The notes beneath the pieces are model-generated. The model saw nothing but the letters and a program-made list of their open reading frames with translations, made no database searches and was not told the DNA's origin. A stretch of DNA of 64,000 bases from Sphingobacterium thalpophilum (lineage in GTDB: Bacteria > Bacteroidota > Bacteroidia > Sphingobacteriales > Sphingobacteriaceae): contig CAMBMM010000001.1 of assembly GCA_945868825.1 (NCBI GenBank), positions 372,001-436,000 of the forward strand, read 5' to 3'. Shown here piece by piece: positions 16,815 through 25,232 of the stretch. Position 1 is the stretch's first letter. Every line of letters begins with the position of its first letter. The position numbers and the translations under genes were made by a program.

Positions 16815-18110
16815 ATGATTTTTGATCAAACACATGCCTGTGCGCAAGCTTTAGATAGTCAAGATGCTTTGGCTGCTTTCCGTTCCCGCTTTCTTATTCC
16901 GCAGCACGATGGGCAAGATATCCGCTATTTTTGTGGAAACTCGTTGGGTTTGGAGCCTAAATCGGCCCAAACGCTCCTTCAAGAACAGTTGAAAAACTGG
17001 CAAGATTTGGCCGTGGAGGGTTGGTTTGAAGGCGAAAGCCCTTGGATGACCTACCATCAAGAGTTACAAGCGCTATTGGCCCCTATTGTGGGTGCAACTC
17101 CTGCTGAAGTGGTACCCATGAATAACCTCACCGTGAATTTGCACTTGATGATGGTGAGTTTTTATCAACCTAAAGGAAAAAGAATAAAGATTTTAATGGA
17201 GGGTGGAGCTTTTCCGTCAGATCAATATGCGGTAGAAAGCCACCTTCGCTTTCACGGTATCGATCCAAATGAAGCGATTTTAGAGGTTTTCCCCAGAGCA
17301 GGTGAAGAAACCCTTAGAACAGAGGATATCCTAGCTCAGATTGAAGCAAACGCCGATGAAATAGCCCTAATTCTTTTTGGTGGTATAAATTATTATACTG
17401 GACAGTTATTTGATATGCAAGCCATAACGAAAGCTGGGCAAGCCGCTGGAGCCAAAGTTGGCTTCGATTTGGCTCATGCTGCAGGAAATGTGCCTTTACA
17501 ACTACACGATTGGGGCGTAGATTTTGCCTGTTGGTGTTCGTATAAATATATGAATAGCAGTCCCGGTGGTATTAGTGGGGTATTTATTCACGAAAAACAC
17601 TTTAATAATCCCGAATTAAATCGCTTTGCGGGATGGTGGGGTTATAAGCAAGAAACTCGATTTAAAATGACGAAGGGTTTTGTGCCCGAAAAAGGAGCAG
17701 AGGGCTGGCAATTAAGTTGTAGCCCGGTCATGTTAATGGCTATCCATAAATCTGCTTTATTGCTTATTAAAGAAGCAGGTGGTATGGCCGCTCTGCGGGC
17801 AAAAAGTGAAAAATTGACTGCTTATCTTGCTTTTTGGATTGCCGAGATTAATAATCAACTCGGATATGAGCAGTTTAAAATAATTACCCCAAGTAATCCG
17901 CTAGAACGTGGAGCGCAATTGTCTATTATAGCCAAAAGTGATGGAAAAGCTATATTTGACGCTTTGGTGAAAAAACGAATTATTGGCGATTGGAGAGAGC
18001 CAAATGTAATACGAATCAGTCCGGTGCCTTTGTACAATACTTTTGAGGATGTGTATCATTTTGGTACAGAATTGGCGTTGATTTGTGAAACAATGCTTCT
18101 TAAATCCTAA
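16815..18110 (+). CDS. kynU: Kynureninase
   Basis: PLP enzyme cleaving kynurenine or 3-hydroxykynurenine to (3-hydroxy)anthranilate and alanine, used in tryptophan breakdown or quinolinate/NAD synthesis. The 431-residue length is normal. Signatures seen: RYFCGNSLGLEPKSA near the N-terminus, GFDLAHAAGNVPLQLHDWG (PLP-binding Asp), and CWCSYKYMNSSPGG with the Schiff-base Lys244. A SPVPLYNTFEDVYHF motif is near the end. No other kynurenine-pathway gene is in the window. Confidence 0.97.
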   Translation: MIFDQTHACAQALDSQDALAAFRSRFLIPQHDGQDIRYFCGNSLGLEPKSAQTLLQEQLKNWQDLAVEGWFEGESPWMTYHQELQALLAPIVGATPAEVVPMNNLTVNLHLMMVSFYQPKGKRIKILMEGGAFPSDQYAVESHLRFHGIDPNEAILEVFPRAGEETLRTEDILAQIEANADEIALILFGGINYYTGQLFDMQAITKAGQAAGAKVGFDLAHAAGNVPLQLHDWGVDFACWCSYKYMNSSPGGISGVFIHEKHFNNPELNRFAGWWGYKQETRFKMTKGFVPEKGAEGWQLSCSPVMLMAIHKSALLLIKEAGGMAALRAKSEKLTAYLAFWIAEINNQLGYEQFKIITPSNPLERGAQLSIIAKSDGKAIFDALVKKRIIGDWREPNVIRISPVPLYNTFEDVYHFGTELALICETMLLKS

Positions 18111-18114
18111 AAAC

Positions 18115-18918
18115 ATGATCAACAAAATTCGTACGCTGGCCATTTTAAATTTGCTTGGTTTCATTATATCGGCCCTAGTGGCAAATTTAGCCCAATTTAA
18201 GGCCTTAGGTCTCCCCAATACGATGACTACCGTTTCGGCTAGGTATGAAACCTTTTTTACCCCAGCAGGTATAACGTTTGCAATTTGGGGGCTTATTTAT
18301 GTTTCATTGCTAGCATTTTGTATCTATCACTTGGTGCATGTCTTTAGTAAGCATTCAGATGAACGAGTAAATCAGGATGTAAGCAAAATAGGCTATTTGT
18401 TTATAGTGAATACCCTGGCAACTACCGCTTGGGTATATGCTTTTTTGGGTAACCAGTTGCTATTATCGGTGCTTTGTATGCTCATTCAGTTATACAGTTT
18501 GCTTCAAATCCAGCTTAAATTAGATATTTTTGATAGCCATCGTTCATTCTGGACTAAAGCTTTTAGTCAATTTCCTTTAAGTATTTATTTTGCCTGGATA
18601 TGTATAGCTACCATTGCAAATATCAGTGTGTATTTGCTTTCTATTTCTTGGGATGGATGGGGTTTTGCACCTAACCTATGGGCTATCTTATTAATTGGTA
18701 TAGCTACGTTCATAAGCGTATTTATGGTTTTTGTACGTAAAAATATCTTTTTTAGCTTGGTAGTGCTTTGGGCATTATATGGCATACTCTTGAAGCGCCA
18801 GCCAGATGTTAGCGCAGCATCACAAACGGTAGTTACAGCCGCATTTGCCGCATTGGTATTGGTAATGCTCACTATCGGTATTCAATTGTTTAAGAAATTT
18901 TTACCAAACAATCGTTAA
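18115..18918 (+). CDS. TspO/MBR-like tryptophan-rich membrane protein
   Basis: Membrane protein of 267 residues with about eight hydrophobic segments, resembling the long TspO-related proteins of Bacteroidota rather than the 160-residue 5-TM TspO. Clues are FFTPAGITFAIWGLIYVSLL near residue 52, and Trp-rich loops (TTAWVYAFLGNQ, SWDGWGFAPNLWAILLIG). Function is uncertain; TspO relatives bind porphyrins and other small ligands. The frame is open from a GTG inside kynU, but the ATG at 18115, four bases after the kynU stop, is the likely start. Confidence 0.7.
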   Translation: MINKIRTLAILNLLGFIISALVANLAQFKALGLPNTMTTVSARYETFFTPAGITFAIWGLIYVSLLAFCIYHLVHVFSKHSDERVNQDVSKIGYLFIVNTLATTAWVYAFLGNQLLLSVLCMLIQLYSLLQIQLKLDIFDSHRSFWTKAFSQFPLSIYFAWICIATIANISVYLLSISWDGWGFAPNLWAILLIGIATFISVFMVFVRKNIFFSLVVLWALYGILLKRQPDVSAASQTVVTAAFAALVLVMLTIGIQLFKKFLPNNR

Positions 18919-18928
18919 TTTTTTCTAG

Positions 18929-19831
18929 GTGTTTTATTTCGCATTCGATCCCATTTATGCTCATCCTTTACCTGATGGGCATCGGTTTCCGATGCTCAAA
19001 TATGAATTAATTCCGCAGCAACTGTTACATGAGGGAGTCGTGGAGGCACATCATTTTGTTTCCCCAGAAATAGTAGCAGACGAATGGGTGCTTACAACAC
19101 ACCATGTCGATTACTTTTTTCGCTTAAAAAATGGGCAATTGACCTATCAAGAGGAGCGAAGGATAGGTTTTCCCTATTCTTCGGCTTTGGTAGAACGTGA
19201 ATTGCGTATTGCCAAAGGAACTATAGACGGTTCTTTGTTTGCTTTGGAGCATGGTATCGCTTTTAATGTAGCTGGTGGTACACATCATGCCGGCAGCAAT
19301 TGGGGAGAAGGTTTTTGCATGCTAAACGATCAAGCAATTGCAGCTAATTATTTGTTAGTTAATAAATTAGCTTATCGTATTTTAATAATCGATTTAGATG
19401 TGCATCAGGGGAATGGAACCGCCGAAATCTTCCAAAATGATGATCGAGTATTTACCTTTTCTATCCATGCTGAGCATAATTTTCCTTTTCGTAAAGAACG
19501 CTCGGACTTAGATATTGGCTTGGCTGATGGCATAAGTGATGCTGAATATTTGTCCATTTTAGAACAAAATCTACTGCCATTGCTAGATAATTTTGCCCCC
19601 GATTTTGTGTTTTATTTATCAGGTGTGGATATTTTGGCTACCGATAAACTGGGAAAACTATCTATAAGTAAAGTGGGGTGTAAAGACAGAGACGTATTAG
19701 TGCTAAGTGCCTGTAAAGCCCTAAAAATACCGGTACAAGTGAGTATGGGTGGGGGCTATTCTCCTGATATTAAAGATATTGTAGATGCACATTGTACTAC
19801 CTATAAAGTAGCTGCGGAGTTGTATAGTTAG
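18929..19831 (+). CDS. Histone deacetylase family protein (class II-like, AcuC/HDAC fold)
   Basis: Zn-dependent deacetylase of the arginase/HDAC superfamily, probably acting on acetylated small molecules or proteins. The 300-residue protein shows the active-site strings GGTHHAGSNWGEGFC (catalytic His pair), DLDVHQGNGTAEIF (metal Asp and His) and GVDILATDKLGKLSIS (metal Asp). The start is a GTG at 18929, giving MFYFAFDPIYAHPLPDGHRFPM, the expected N-terminus. It is 10 bases past the preceding gene and ends 4 bases into the convergent dehydrogenase gene, so the two stop codons overlap. Confidence 0.92.
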   Translation: MFYFAFDPIYAHPLPDGHRFPMLKYELIPQQLLHEGVVEAHHFVSPEIVADEWVLTTHHVDYFFRLKNGQLTYQEERRIGFPYSSALVERELRIAKGTIDGSLFALEHGIAFNVAGGTHHAGSNWGEGFCMLNDQAIAANYLLVNKLAYRILIIDLDVHQGNGTAEIFQNDDRVFTFSIHAEHNFPFRKERSDLDIGLADGISDAEYLSILEQNLLPLLDNFAPDFVFYLSGVDILATDKLGKLSISKVGCKDRDVLVLSACKALKIPVQVSMGGGYSPDIKDIVDAHCTTYKVAAELYS

Positions 19832-20715
19832 CGGAAGTTTGGAGAAACCACTACTTCTTTGCTACCCGGAGTGTATTCGTAGAAGCCTCGTCCAGATTTA
19901 ATTCCCTTTTCGCCAGCCGTTACCATATTTACCAAGAGTGGGCAAGGGGCATATTTTGGATTTCCGAAACCATCTTGAAGTACACGTAAAATGGCCAAAC
20001 ATACGTCTAGACCAATAAAATCAGCCAATTGTAGTGGCCCCATGGGGTGAGCCACGCCTAATTTCATCACGGTATCAATCTCTTCCACACCAGCCACACC
20101 TTCATACAAGCTATAAACAGCCTCGTTAATCATGGGCATTAAAATACGGTTGGCTACAAAACCTGGGTAATCATTTACTTCTACGGGTGTTTTCCCTAAT
20201 TTTTTGGATAAATCCATAATGCTGGCCGTTACCGCATCGCTGGTAGCATAGCCTCTTATTACTTCTACCAATTTCATTACAGGCACTGGATTCATAAAGT
20301 GCATGCCAATTACTTTATCGCTGCGTTTGGTTACCGCAGCAATTTTGGTAATGGAAATAGAGGAGGTATTGGTGGCTAAGATAGTTTCTGGACGACAAAA
20401 TTCATCCAACTCTTTGAATATTTGCAGTTTGAGGTCACTATTTTCAGTGGCTGCCTCTACTACTAAATCTGCTTGTGCTGCGCCTTCTTTAATCGAAGTA
20501 AAGCAGCTAATATTAGTCAAGGTATTGGTCTTATCGCTTTCGCTGAGGGCAGCTTTGGCTACTTGTCGGTCTAAATTTTTTCCAATGGTTTGTATTGCAC
20601 GCTCTAAAGCGGCTTCCGAAACATCAATTAAAGCTACTTGATAGCCATATTGCGCAAAAGTGTGCGCAATGCCATTGCCCATTGTTCCTGAACCTATAAC
20701 AGCGATATTTTTCAT
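19828..20715 (-). CDS. hbd: 3-hydroxyacyl/3-hydroxybutyryl-CoA dehydrogenase
   Basis: NAD-dependent oxidation of (S)-3-hydroxyacyl-CoA in fatty-acid or butanoate metabolism. The 295-residue stand-alone enzyme begins MKNIAVIGSGTMGNGIAHTFA, the Rossmann GxGxxG for NAD. It has ATNTSSISI, GMHFMNPVPVMKLVEVI with the catalytic His, GFVANRILMPMINEAV, and GPLQLADFIGLD in the C-terminal domain. Substrate chain length is not set by the sequence. A TATATTTG box is at 20735-20742 on the minus strand. Confidence 0.95.
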   Translation of the reverse strand: MKNIAVIGSGTMGNGIAHTFAQYGYQVALIDVSEAALERAIQTIGKNLDRQVAKAALSESDKTNTLTNISCFTSIKEGAAQADLVVEAATENSDLKLQIFKELDEFCRPETILATNTSSISITKIAAVTKRSDKVIGMHFMNPVPVMKLVEVIRGYATSDAVTASIMDLSKKLGKTPVEVNDYPGFVANRILMPMINEAVYSLYEGVAGVEEIDTVMKLGVAHPMGPLQLADFIGLDVCLAILRVLQDGFGNPKYAPCPLLVNMVTAGEKGIKSGRGFYEYTPGSKEVVVSPNFR

Positions 20716-20734
20716 AGCATGCGTTTTTATTCAC

Positions 20735-20742
20735 CAAATATA
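20735..20742 (-). promoter_or_regulatory. Promoter -7 box of hbd
   Basis: TATATTTG on the minus strand matches TAnnTTTG, 19 bases before the start codon; no clear -33 TTTG is seen. Confidence 0.45.
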
Positions 20743-20765
20743 CAGATTTACCGAGCTCTAAAAAC

Positions 20766-21533
20766 TTAATTTTTGAGCGTAGAAATCGATTTTTGCATCT
20801 GGGCCATCATATGTGTAAGGCTTTCTAAGCTAGGCTCTGGAGATGGTTGTGGAAACTCGGTGCTGATATACGCTTTGGCTTTCCATACCTCCACCACATC
20901 TTCGGTGGGGATGGTGTAAGGTTCGTACACCGGATTATCGGAAATAAGCTTAAGGGTTTTATTTTCTTTGAATGGATTACCTACTCTTTTATAAACTAAG
21001 CCATCATTTTTGCTGATAATGACATAGGTTTCACCTGCTTTTAGGTCATTCCAATTTTCTAAATATTCGCCCACTACAATAGAACCGGTGGGTAGGGGAA
21101 GCATAGAATCTCCTTTAATTTCAAAAGCTCTATAAGTTCCTTGCTTAAAAAAGGGAAGGTGAAATTTAGGCAAATCGCTAATAAACTCCGGATCGGCATA
21201 GCCATTTAAGTAACCTGCGCTAGCTTTAACGGGTACCAACTCTATATTTTCGCGATCATCTTGATTTACTGAAATGCTGAGGATACGAATATTGCTGCCA
21301 TCGCTTTTGGGTTGTGGTTTCCAAAAGGCAGTTATCTTCTCATTTACCAATTCGTCCATGCTTAATTCGTAAAATTCTGCGAATTTTTTTAGCAATTCGT
21401 ATTTAGGTTCGGCTCTATCTTCTTCGTAGGCGCCTACTAACGAACGTTTAATTTCCATTAAATCTGCGAAATTTTGCTGTGTTAAGCCCTTTTTCTTGCG
21501 TAAGAACTTTAAGTTGTTGGAGATGTTGGCCAT
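20766..21533 (-). CDS. XRE-family repressor with LexA-like S24 peptidase domain
   Basis: Probable damage- or stress-responsive repressor of 255 residues. The N-terminal XRE helix-turn-helix covers about residues 5-62 (LRKKKGLTQQNFADLMEIKRS). The C-terminal S24/LexA fold has the catalytic Ser143 in KGDSMLPLP and Lys182 in GLVYKRVG. A candidate self-cleavage bond, Ala106-Gly107 in KASAGYLNG, sits where LexA/CI proteins cut. The C-terminal tail is Pro/Ser-rich and helical. The upstream region has paired TACTAA/TTAGTA sites that could be its operators. Divergent from the GIY-YIG gene. Targets beyond itself are unknown. Confidence 0.88.
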   Translation of the reverse strand: MANISNNLKFLRKKKGLTQQNFADLMEIKRSLVGAYEEDRAEPKYELLKKFAEFYELSMDELVNEKITAFWKPQPKSDGSNIRILSISVNQDDRENIELVPVKASAGYLNGYADPEFISDLPKFHLPFFKQGTYRAFEIKGDSMLPLPTGSIVVGEYLENWNDLKAGETYVIISKNDGLVYKRVGNPFKENKTLKLISDNPVYEPYTIPTEDVVEVWKAKAYISTEFPQPSPEPSLESLTHMMAQMQKSISTLKN

Positions 21534-21555
21534 TATTTTAAAATAAATTTGTTTT

Positions 21556-21624
21556 TACTAAAATTGTTAGTATTATTGTGCTCATAAAATTAGTAATTAA
21601 TTATTTAAAAAACAAAAATACTAA
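21556..21624. promoter_or_regulatory. Candidate operator array for the XRE-S24 repressor
   Basis: The hexamer TACTAA or its complement TTAGTA occurs four times: 21556-21561, 21567-21572, 21590-21595 and 21619-21624. The first two form a perfect inverted repeat with a 5-base spacer. They lie between the divergent repressor and GIY-YIG genes. Binding by the repressor is inference. Confidence 0.5.
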
Positions 21625-21659
21625 TTGATTTAGTTGCAAAACCTTAAAGAATAGAGCCG

Positions 21660-21998
21660 ATGACACACCTTGTATATGTATTAACCGACAGAAACCGCAG
21701 CAATTTGCATGTGGGTATGAGTACCGATCTGTTAAAAACGATGGAATTTTATGCAAAAATGCCCACCTTGTTTTTCGATCCGAGTAAACAATTGAACCGT
21801 TTGGTGTATTTTGAAGAGTTTAACAGCGAACAAGCCGCCATTAACCGCTTTAAAACTCTCAACGCATTTACCAAAATGCAGAAGCAACGTTTAGTAATGG
21901 GCGTAAATGCCAATTGGATTGATTTAATTCCGGCCTTAAAATATGAACAGCTACAAGCTCAGCAAAACTGGTTAGCTAGTTTTGGCAGAGTAGCCTAA
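21660..21998 (+). CDS. GIY-YIG nuclease-like protein
   Basis: Small 112-residue protein resembling the stand-alone UvrC-N-like GIY-YIG proteins common in Bacteroidota. The N-terminal strand YVLTDRNRSNLHVGMSTDL takes the place of the GIY..YIG pair, with YIG altered to HVG. NRLVYFEEFNSEQAAINRFKTL contains the helix with the Arg region and Glu expected in the fold. The altered motif leaves nuclease activity uncertain. It is divergent from the XRE-S24 repressor across possible operator sites, so it may be controlled by it. A terminator follows at once. Confidence 0.75.
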   Translation: MTHLVYVLTDRNRSNLHVGMSTDLLKTMEFYAKMPTLFFDPSKQLNRLVYFEEFNSEQAAINRFKTLNAFTKMQKQRLVMGVNANWIDLIPALKYEQLQAQQNWLASFGRVA

Positions 21999-22000
21999 AT

Positions 22001-22029
22001 AAAAAAAGCGGCCTAAAGCCGCTTTTTTT
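22001..22029. terminator. Terminator after the GIY-YIG gene
   Basis: Stem AAAAAAAGCGGC/GCCGCTTTTTTT with loop CTAAA between convergent genes; usable in both directions. Confidence 0.9.
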
Positions 22030-22042
22030 ATATCTGTAAGGT

Positions 22043-25000
22043 TTACCAGCCAGGAGCAAAGGTTAAACCAAATACACCCTTACTCAACGTTTTCCGTTGG
22101 AATGGAATGGCGTAATACGGTTCTAATATAAAATAACCCAAAACATTTACCCGTAAAGAAAGGCCTGCACTCATGGCTGGTACTCGGCTATACACATTTA
22201 TGTTTTGGCCGGGGTTAAATGGATCAGGTGTGGTAGCTACTACGGTAGGTTGCCCACTAAAAGAAATTTTTGAATCGGAGTTATAAGCCAAACCGATATC
22301 AAAAAAGGCGTTTAAATCACTAAATAAGAATTTAGATTCGATAGCCGATAGTTTTTTAGGACCTGTAAAAGGCAAACGAACCTCAAAGTTAGCTACTGCT
22401 AGCTTGCTACCCATCAATTGATCTATATTAAATCCTCCAGAATAAATATCTCCCAATTTATAGAAAGAATTGTACTCATACCCTCTAATGTAGGTAGAGT
22501 AGCCTAAGAATTGCTGTGCATAATATTGGTTTTGATCTTTACCAAATGCAAAGCTGTTAAATAAACGTCCGGCAAGGGTTATTTTGTTTATGCGTATGTA
22601 TTTACGCAAATCTACGGTTCCAATAGACAGATTATAATCGCCAAAGAGCTGATTAATGCCTATACGGTAGCGGTAGCCATTTAGGGGCGCTGTAATCCCG
22701 AAATTAGAATTATCGCCCACAAAGGCTGCATCGAAGCCATAGACCCTAAAATTTTGGAAATTGATACCTACCTGATTGTAATAGGTATTGGCTTCGGCCA
22801 TGGATATTTTTTTGCGATCGGACCCGGCAAAACCATTAATAAATACTTGATTTCCGTTTTGGGTATAGTTATAGTATTCGCTAAAGCGATCGATTCGGTA
22901 AGAATAGCTGGCTGCTGAGGTACCAATTTCGAAACGTGCTATTTTGGAAAAAGGGTAGGAACTAAACAGTTGTACTTTATCTTCAAAGGTGCGAATGACA
23001 TCGTAGCTAGATCGGTAATAATTGTTTTGGTCGATGGTTTCGAAACCTTCGGACATGTAGGCTGTAACGTAAGGAATGTGGGAAACAGCCGATCCCCAAT
23101 TAACTCTGCTTTGCTGATTTATATAGGCCACTTGAGCACCAAAATCGTAAATTTCGCCGTTTACAGCTGCGGTAGCATAAATTTGATCTCTACCTAAAAT
23201 ATCGGAAAAAATACCCTGCACGCCACTAGAAAGACCAGCACCAAAGCGGCCAACCGATGCACCTATACCATTACTTGATAAATAATCTAGCTTAAATTTC
23301 GATTTAAACGGAATGGGTTTGATGGTTTTGTCGGCTATTTCTTCGAAACGCTCAAAATTATCGAGGTTGGCGTTAATTACATTTACACCAGCAGACTTTG
23401 CCGGTGGTAAAATGGCCGCACTAAAGTCAAGTGCCTGTGGATCTACTTGAATGGGGCTAAAATCGCTTACATTGGCACTATAAATTTTATATTTCTGTGC
23501 TCTGTAATAATTATAAATTATTTTATCGGTTCTAGATACACTTAGTGCCGGGGCATATTCGGTAATGCCGCTTATACCTGTGAAATAATCGGTTAGGCGT
23601 TCTACCACGCCATTGCTTAAGGTATAACGGTATAGGTTTCTAAAACCATCTCTGTTAGATAAAAAGTAAAGCTGTTCATCATTTCCAGAAAACTGAGGAT
23701 TTAGATTATTGGCCCCATTAAAAACATTAACATCAGTTACTTTTTGTGTTTCTAGATCCAAAATGGCTAGGTTATAGGTAATGTCGATACTTAGATTTTT
23801 TGAGTTATACGTACTCCTATCGCTGCTAAACACAATTTTTTTACCATTGCTAGCAAATGCAGGTTGATAATCGGAAAATAGGTCGTTTGTAAGCGCACTT
23901 AATTTTTTTGATTGGAGATTAAACAAATAAATATCACTTTGACCGTTTTTTAAACCCGAAAAGGCAATACTTAATCCATCTGGCGACCAGGCAAGATTGC
24001 TAAACTCTACTACTTCACCCATAGATTCGGTGGCTAGCGTTTTACCGTTTTGTACATCAACAATAAACAGTTTATTTCGCCCTTCAGCAAAGGCACTGAA
24101 AGCAAAACGTTTGCTATCTGGCGACCAAGCACCAGCCGATTCGATGAAGTTAAACTCATCGATGTGTGAGTTTTTGATTTTAGAGGTTAGTTTTCTGATA
24201 ATTTTACCTGTTTCGGCATCAGCTAAAAATAAATCGATACTAAATAGCTCTTTTTCAGATAAAAACGCAATATATTTTCCATTTGGCGAAACGGCTGGTG
24301 CCACATTCATCTCCCCAGCATTCTTATCGTCGAGCAGTAGCTTTCCGATAGGCGTTTGGGTTGTATCTTTTAAAAATGGTTTATAGGTGTTTTCGATACT
24401 TGTTTTCCAGAGTGCTGAAAGCGTTTTTTCACTATAGCCAAAGGTTTTTTCGATAGCCCTTTCATAACCTAGTCTAGAGGTAGCTTTAAAGAATGGTACA
24501 ATAACGGTATCGCCATAGGTAGAGCCAATGTACGACCAAAATGCTTGCCCATAGCGGTAGGGGAAGTATTTATTACTGGTTGTGAGGTCTTTTAACGAAG
24601 GTATATCTTTATTTAAGTAGGCATCCCGCATCCACATGGCGGTAAATGCATCTACTTTTCCTACCGATAAGTATTCGGCCATACCCTCTACCATCCAAAG
24701 GGGTAGATTGCCAATATTTTCAAGATTGGTCGTATCGCCCTCTAGTAAGCTATGGTATTGAAATGCATGTACCAACTCGTGCCCCAACACATGCCTAGTT
24801 TGCTGATTTAATTGCGTAACAGGCATTACCACCCTATTTTTTAAGCCTTCAGTTACCCCACCTGTACCTACGCCAATATCACCGTCGATAGCGGTTGTTT
24901 GTTGAAATTCTGGTGCATTGTTGTATAAAATGAAGGGATTTTTTTTAAGAAAAGTATCTCTAAAAACCTGTTGATGAAGTGTATACCATGTTTCACTTTC

Positions 25001-25192
25001 TTTTGCAAATCGTTTTACTAGGCTATCATTGTTCATGTAGTAGTACAACTCGAAATGAGGCGTTTGGTATACCTTAAATTTTAAGTTTTTATAGCGAACC
25101 TTGTTTTGTCCAAAATATTGAGCATTTACGTTTCCTGAAAGGAAAATTAATGTAAGGATGGCGAATACTGTATATAAATTAAATCGTTTCAC
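22043..25192 (-). CDS. Three-part envelope protein: HExxH peptidase, beta-propeller and outer-membrane barrel
   Basis: A 1049-residue secreted protein with a signal peptide ending at about residue 24 (NVNAQ). Residues about 40-270 form a gluzincin-like peptidase: HELVH at 138-142, then a candidate third ligand in WMVEGMAEYLS (about residue 169). Residues about 285-600 contain TolB/WD40-like repeats (APAVSPNGKYIAFLSEK, AWSPDSKRFAFSAF, AWSPDGLSIAFSG), the pattern of a PD40 propeller. The C-terminal 400 residues are a predicted outer membrane barrel; YIRGYEY near 897-903 recalls the RGY motif of surface-antigen/Omp85 proteins. It follows pbp1A by 40 bases, suggesting co-transcription. Substrate and role are unknown. 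Confidence 0.8.
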   Translation of the reverse strand: MKRFNLYTVFAILTLIFLSGNVNAQYFGQNKVRYKNLKFKVYQTPHFELYYYMNNDSLVKRFAKESETWYTLHQQVFRDTFLKKNPFILYNNAPEFQQTTAIDGDIGVGTGGVTEGLKNRVVMPVTQLNQQTRHVLGHELVHAFQYHSLLEGDTTNLENIGNLPLWMVEGMAEYLSVGKVDAFTAMWMRDAYLNKDIPSLKDLTTSNKYFPYRYGQAFWSYIGSTYGDTVIVPFFKATSRLGYERAIEKTFGYSEKTLSALWKTSIENTYKPFLKDTTQTPIGKLLLDDKNAGEMNVAPAVSPNGKYIAFLSEKELFSIDLFLADAETGKIIRKLTSKIKNSHIDEFNFIESAGAWSPDSKRFAFSAFAEGRNKLFIVDVQNGKTLATESMGEVVEFSNLAWSPDGLSIAFSGLKNGQSDIYLFNLQSKKLSALTNDLFSDYQPAFASNGKKIVFSSDRSTYNSKNLSIDITYNLAILDLETQKVTDVNVFNGANNLNPQFSGNDEQLYFLSNRDGFRNLYRYTLSNGVVERLTDYFTGISGITEYAPALSVSRTDKIIYNYYRAQKYKIYSANVSDFSPIQVDPQALDFSAAILPPAKSAGVNVINANLDNFERFEEIADKTIKPIPFKSKFKLDYLSSNGIGASVGRFGAGLSSGVQGIFSDILGRDQIYATAAVNGEIYDFGAQVAYINQQSRVNWGSAVSHIPYVTAYMSEGFETIDQNNYYRSSYDVIRTFEDKVQLFSSYPFSKIARFEIGTSAASYSYRIDRFSEYYNYTQNGNQVFINGFAGSDRKKISMAEANTYYNQVGINFQNFRVYGFDAAFVGDNSNFGITAPLNGYRYRIGINQLFGDYNLSIGTVDLRKYIRINKITLAGRLFNSFAFGKDQNQYYAQQFLGYSTYIRGYEYNSFYKLGDIYSGGFNIDQLMGSKLAVANFEVRLPFTGPKKLSAIESKFLFSDLNAFFDIGLAYNSDSKISFSGQPTVVATTPDPFNPGQNINVYSRVPAMSAGLSLRVNVLGYFILEPYYAIPFQRKTLSKGVFGLTFAPGW

Positions 25193-25232
25193 TGGAGCTT
25201 GATTTAGGTGATTAACTATATTAATAGATAAA

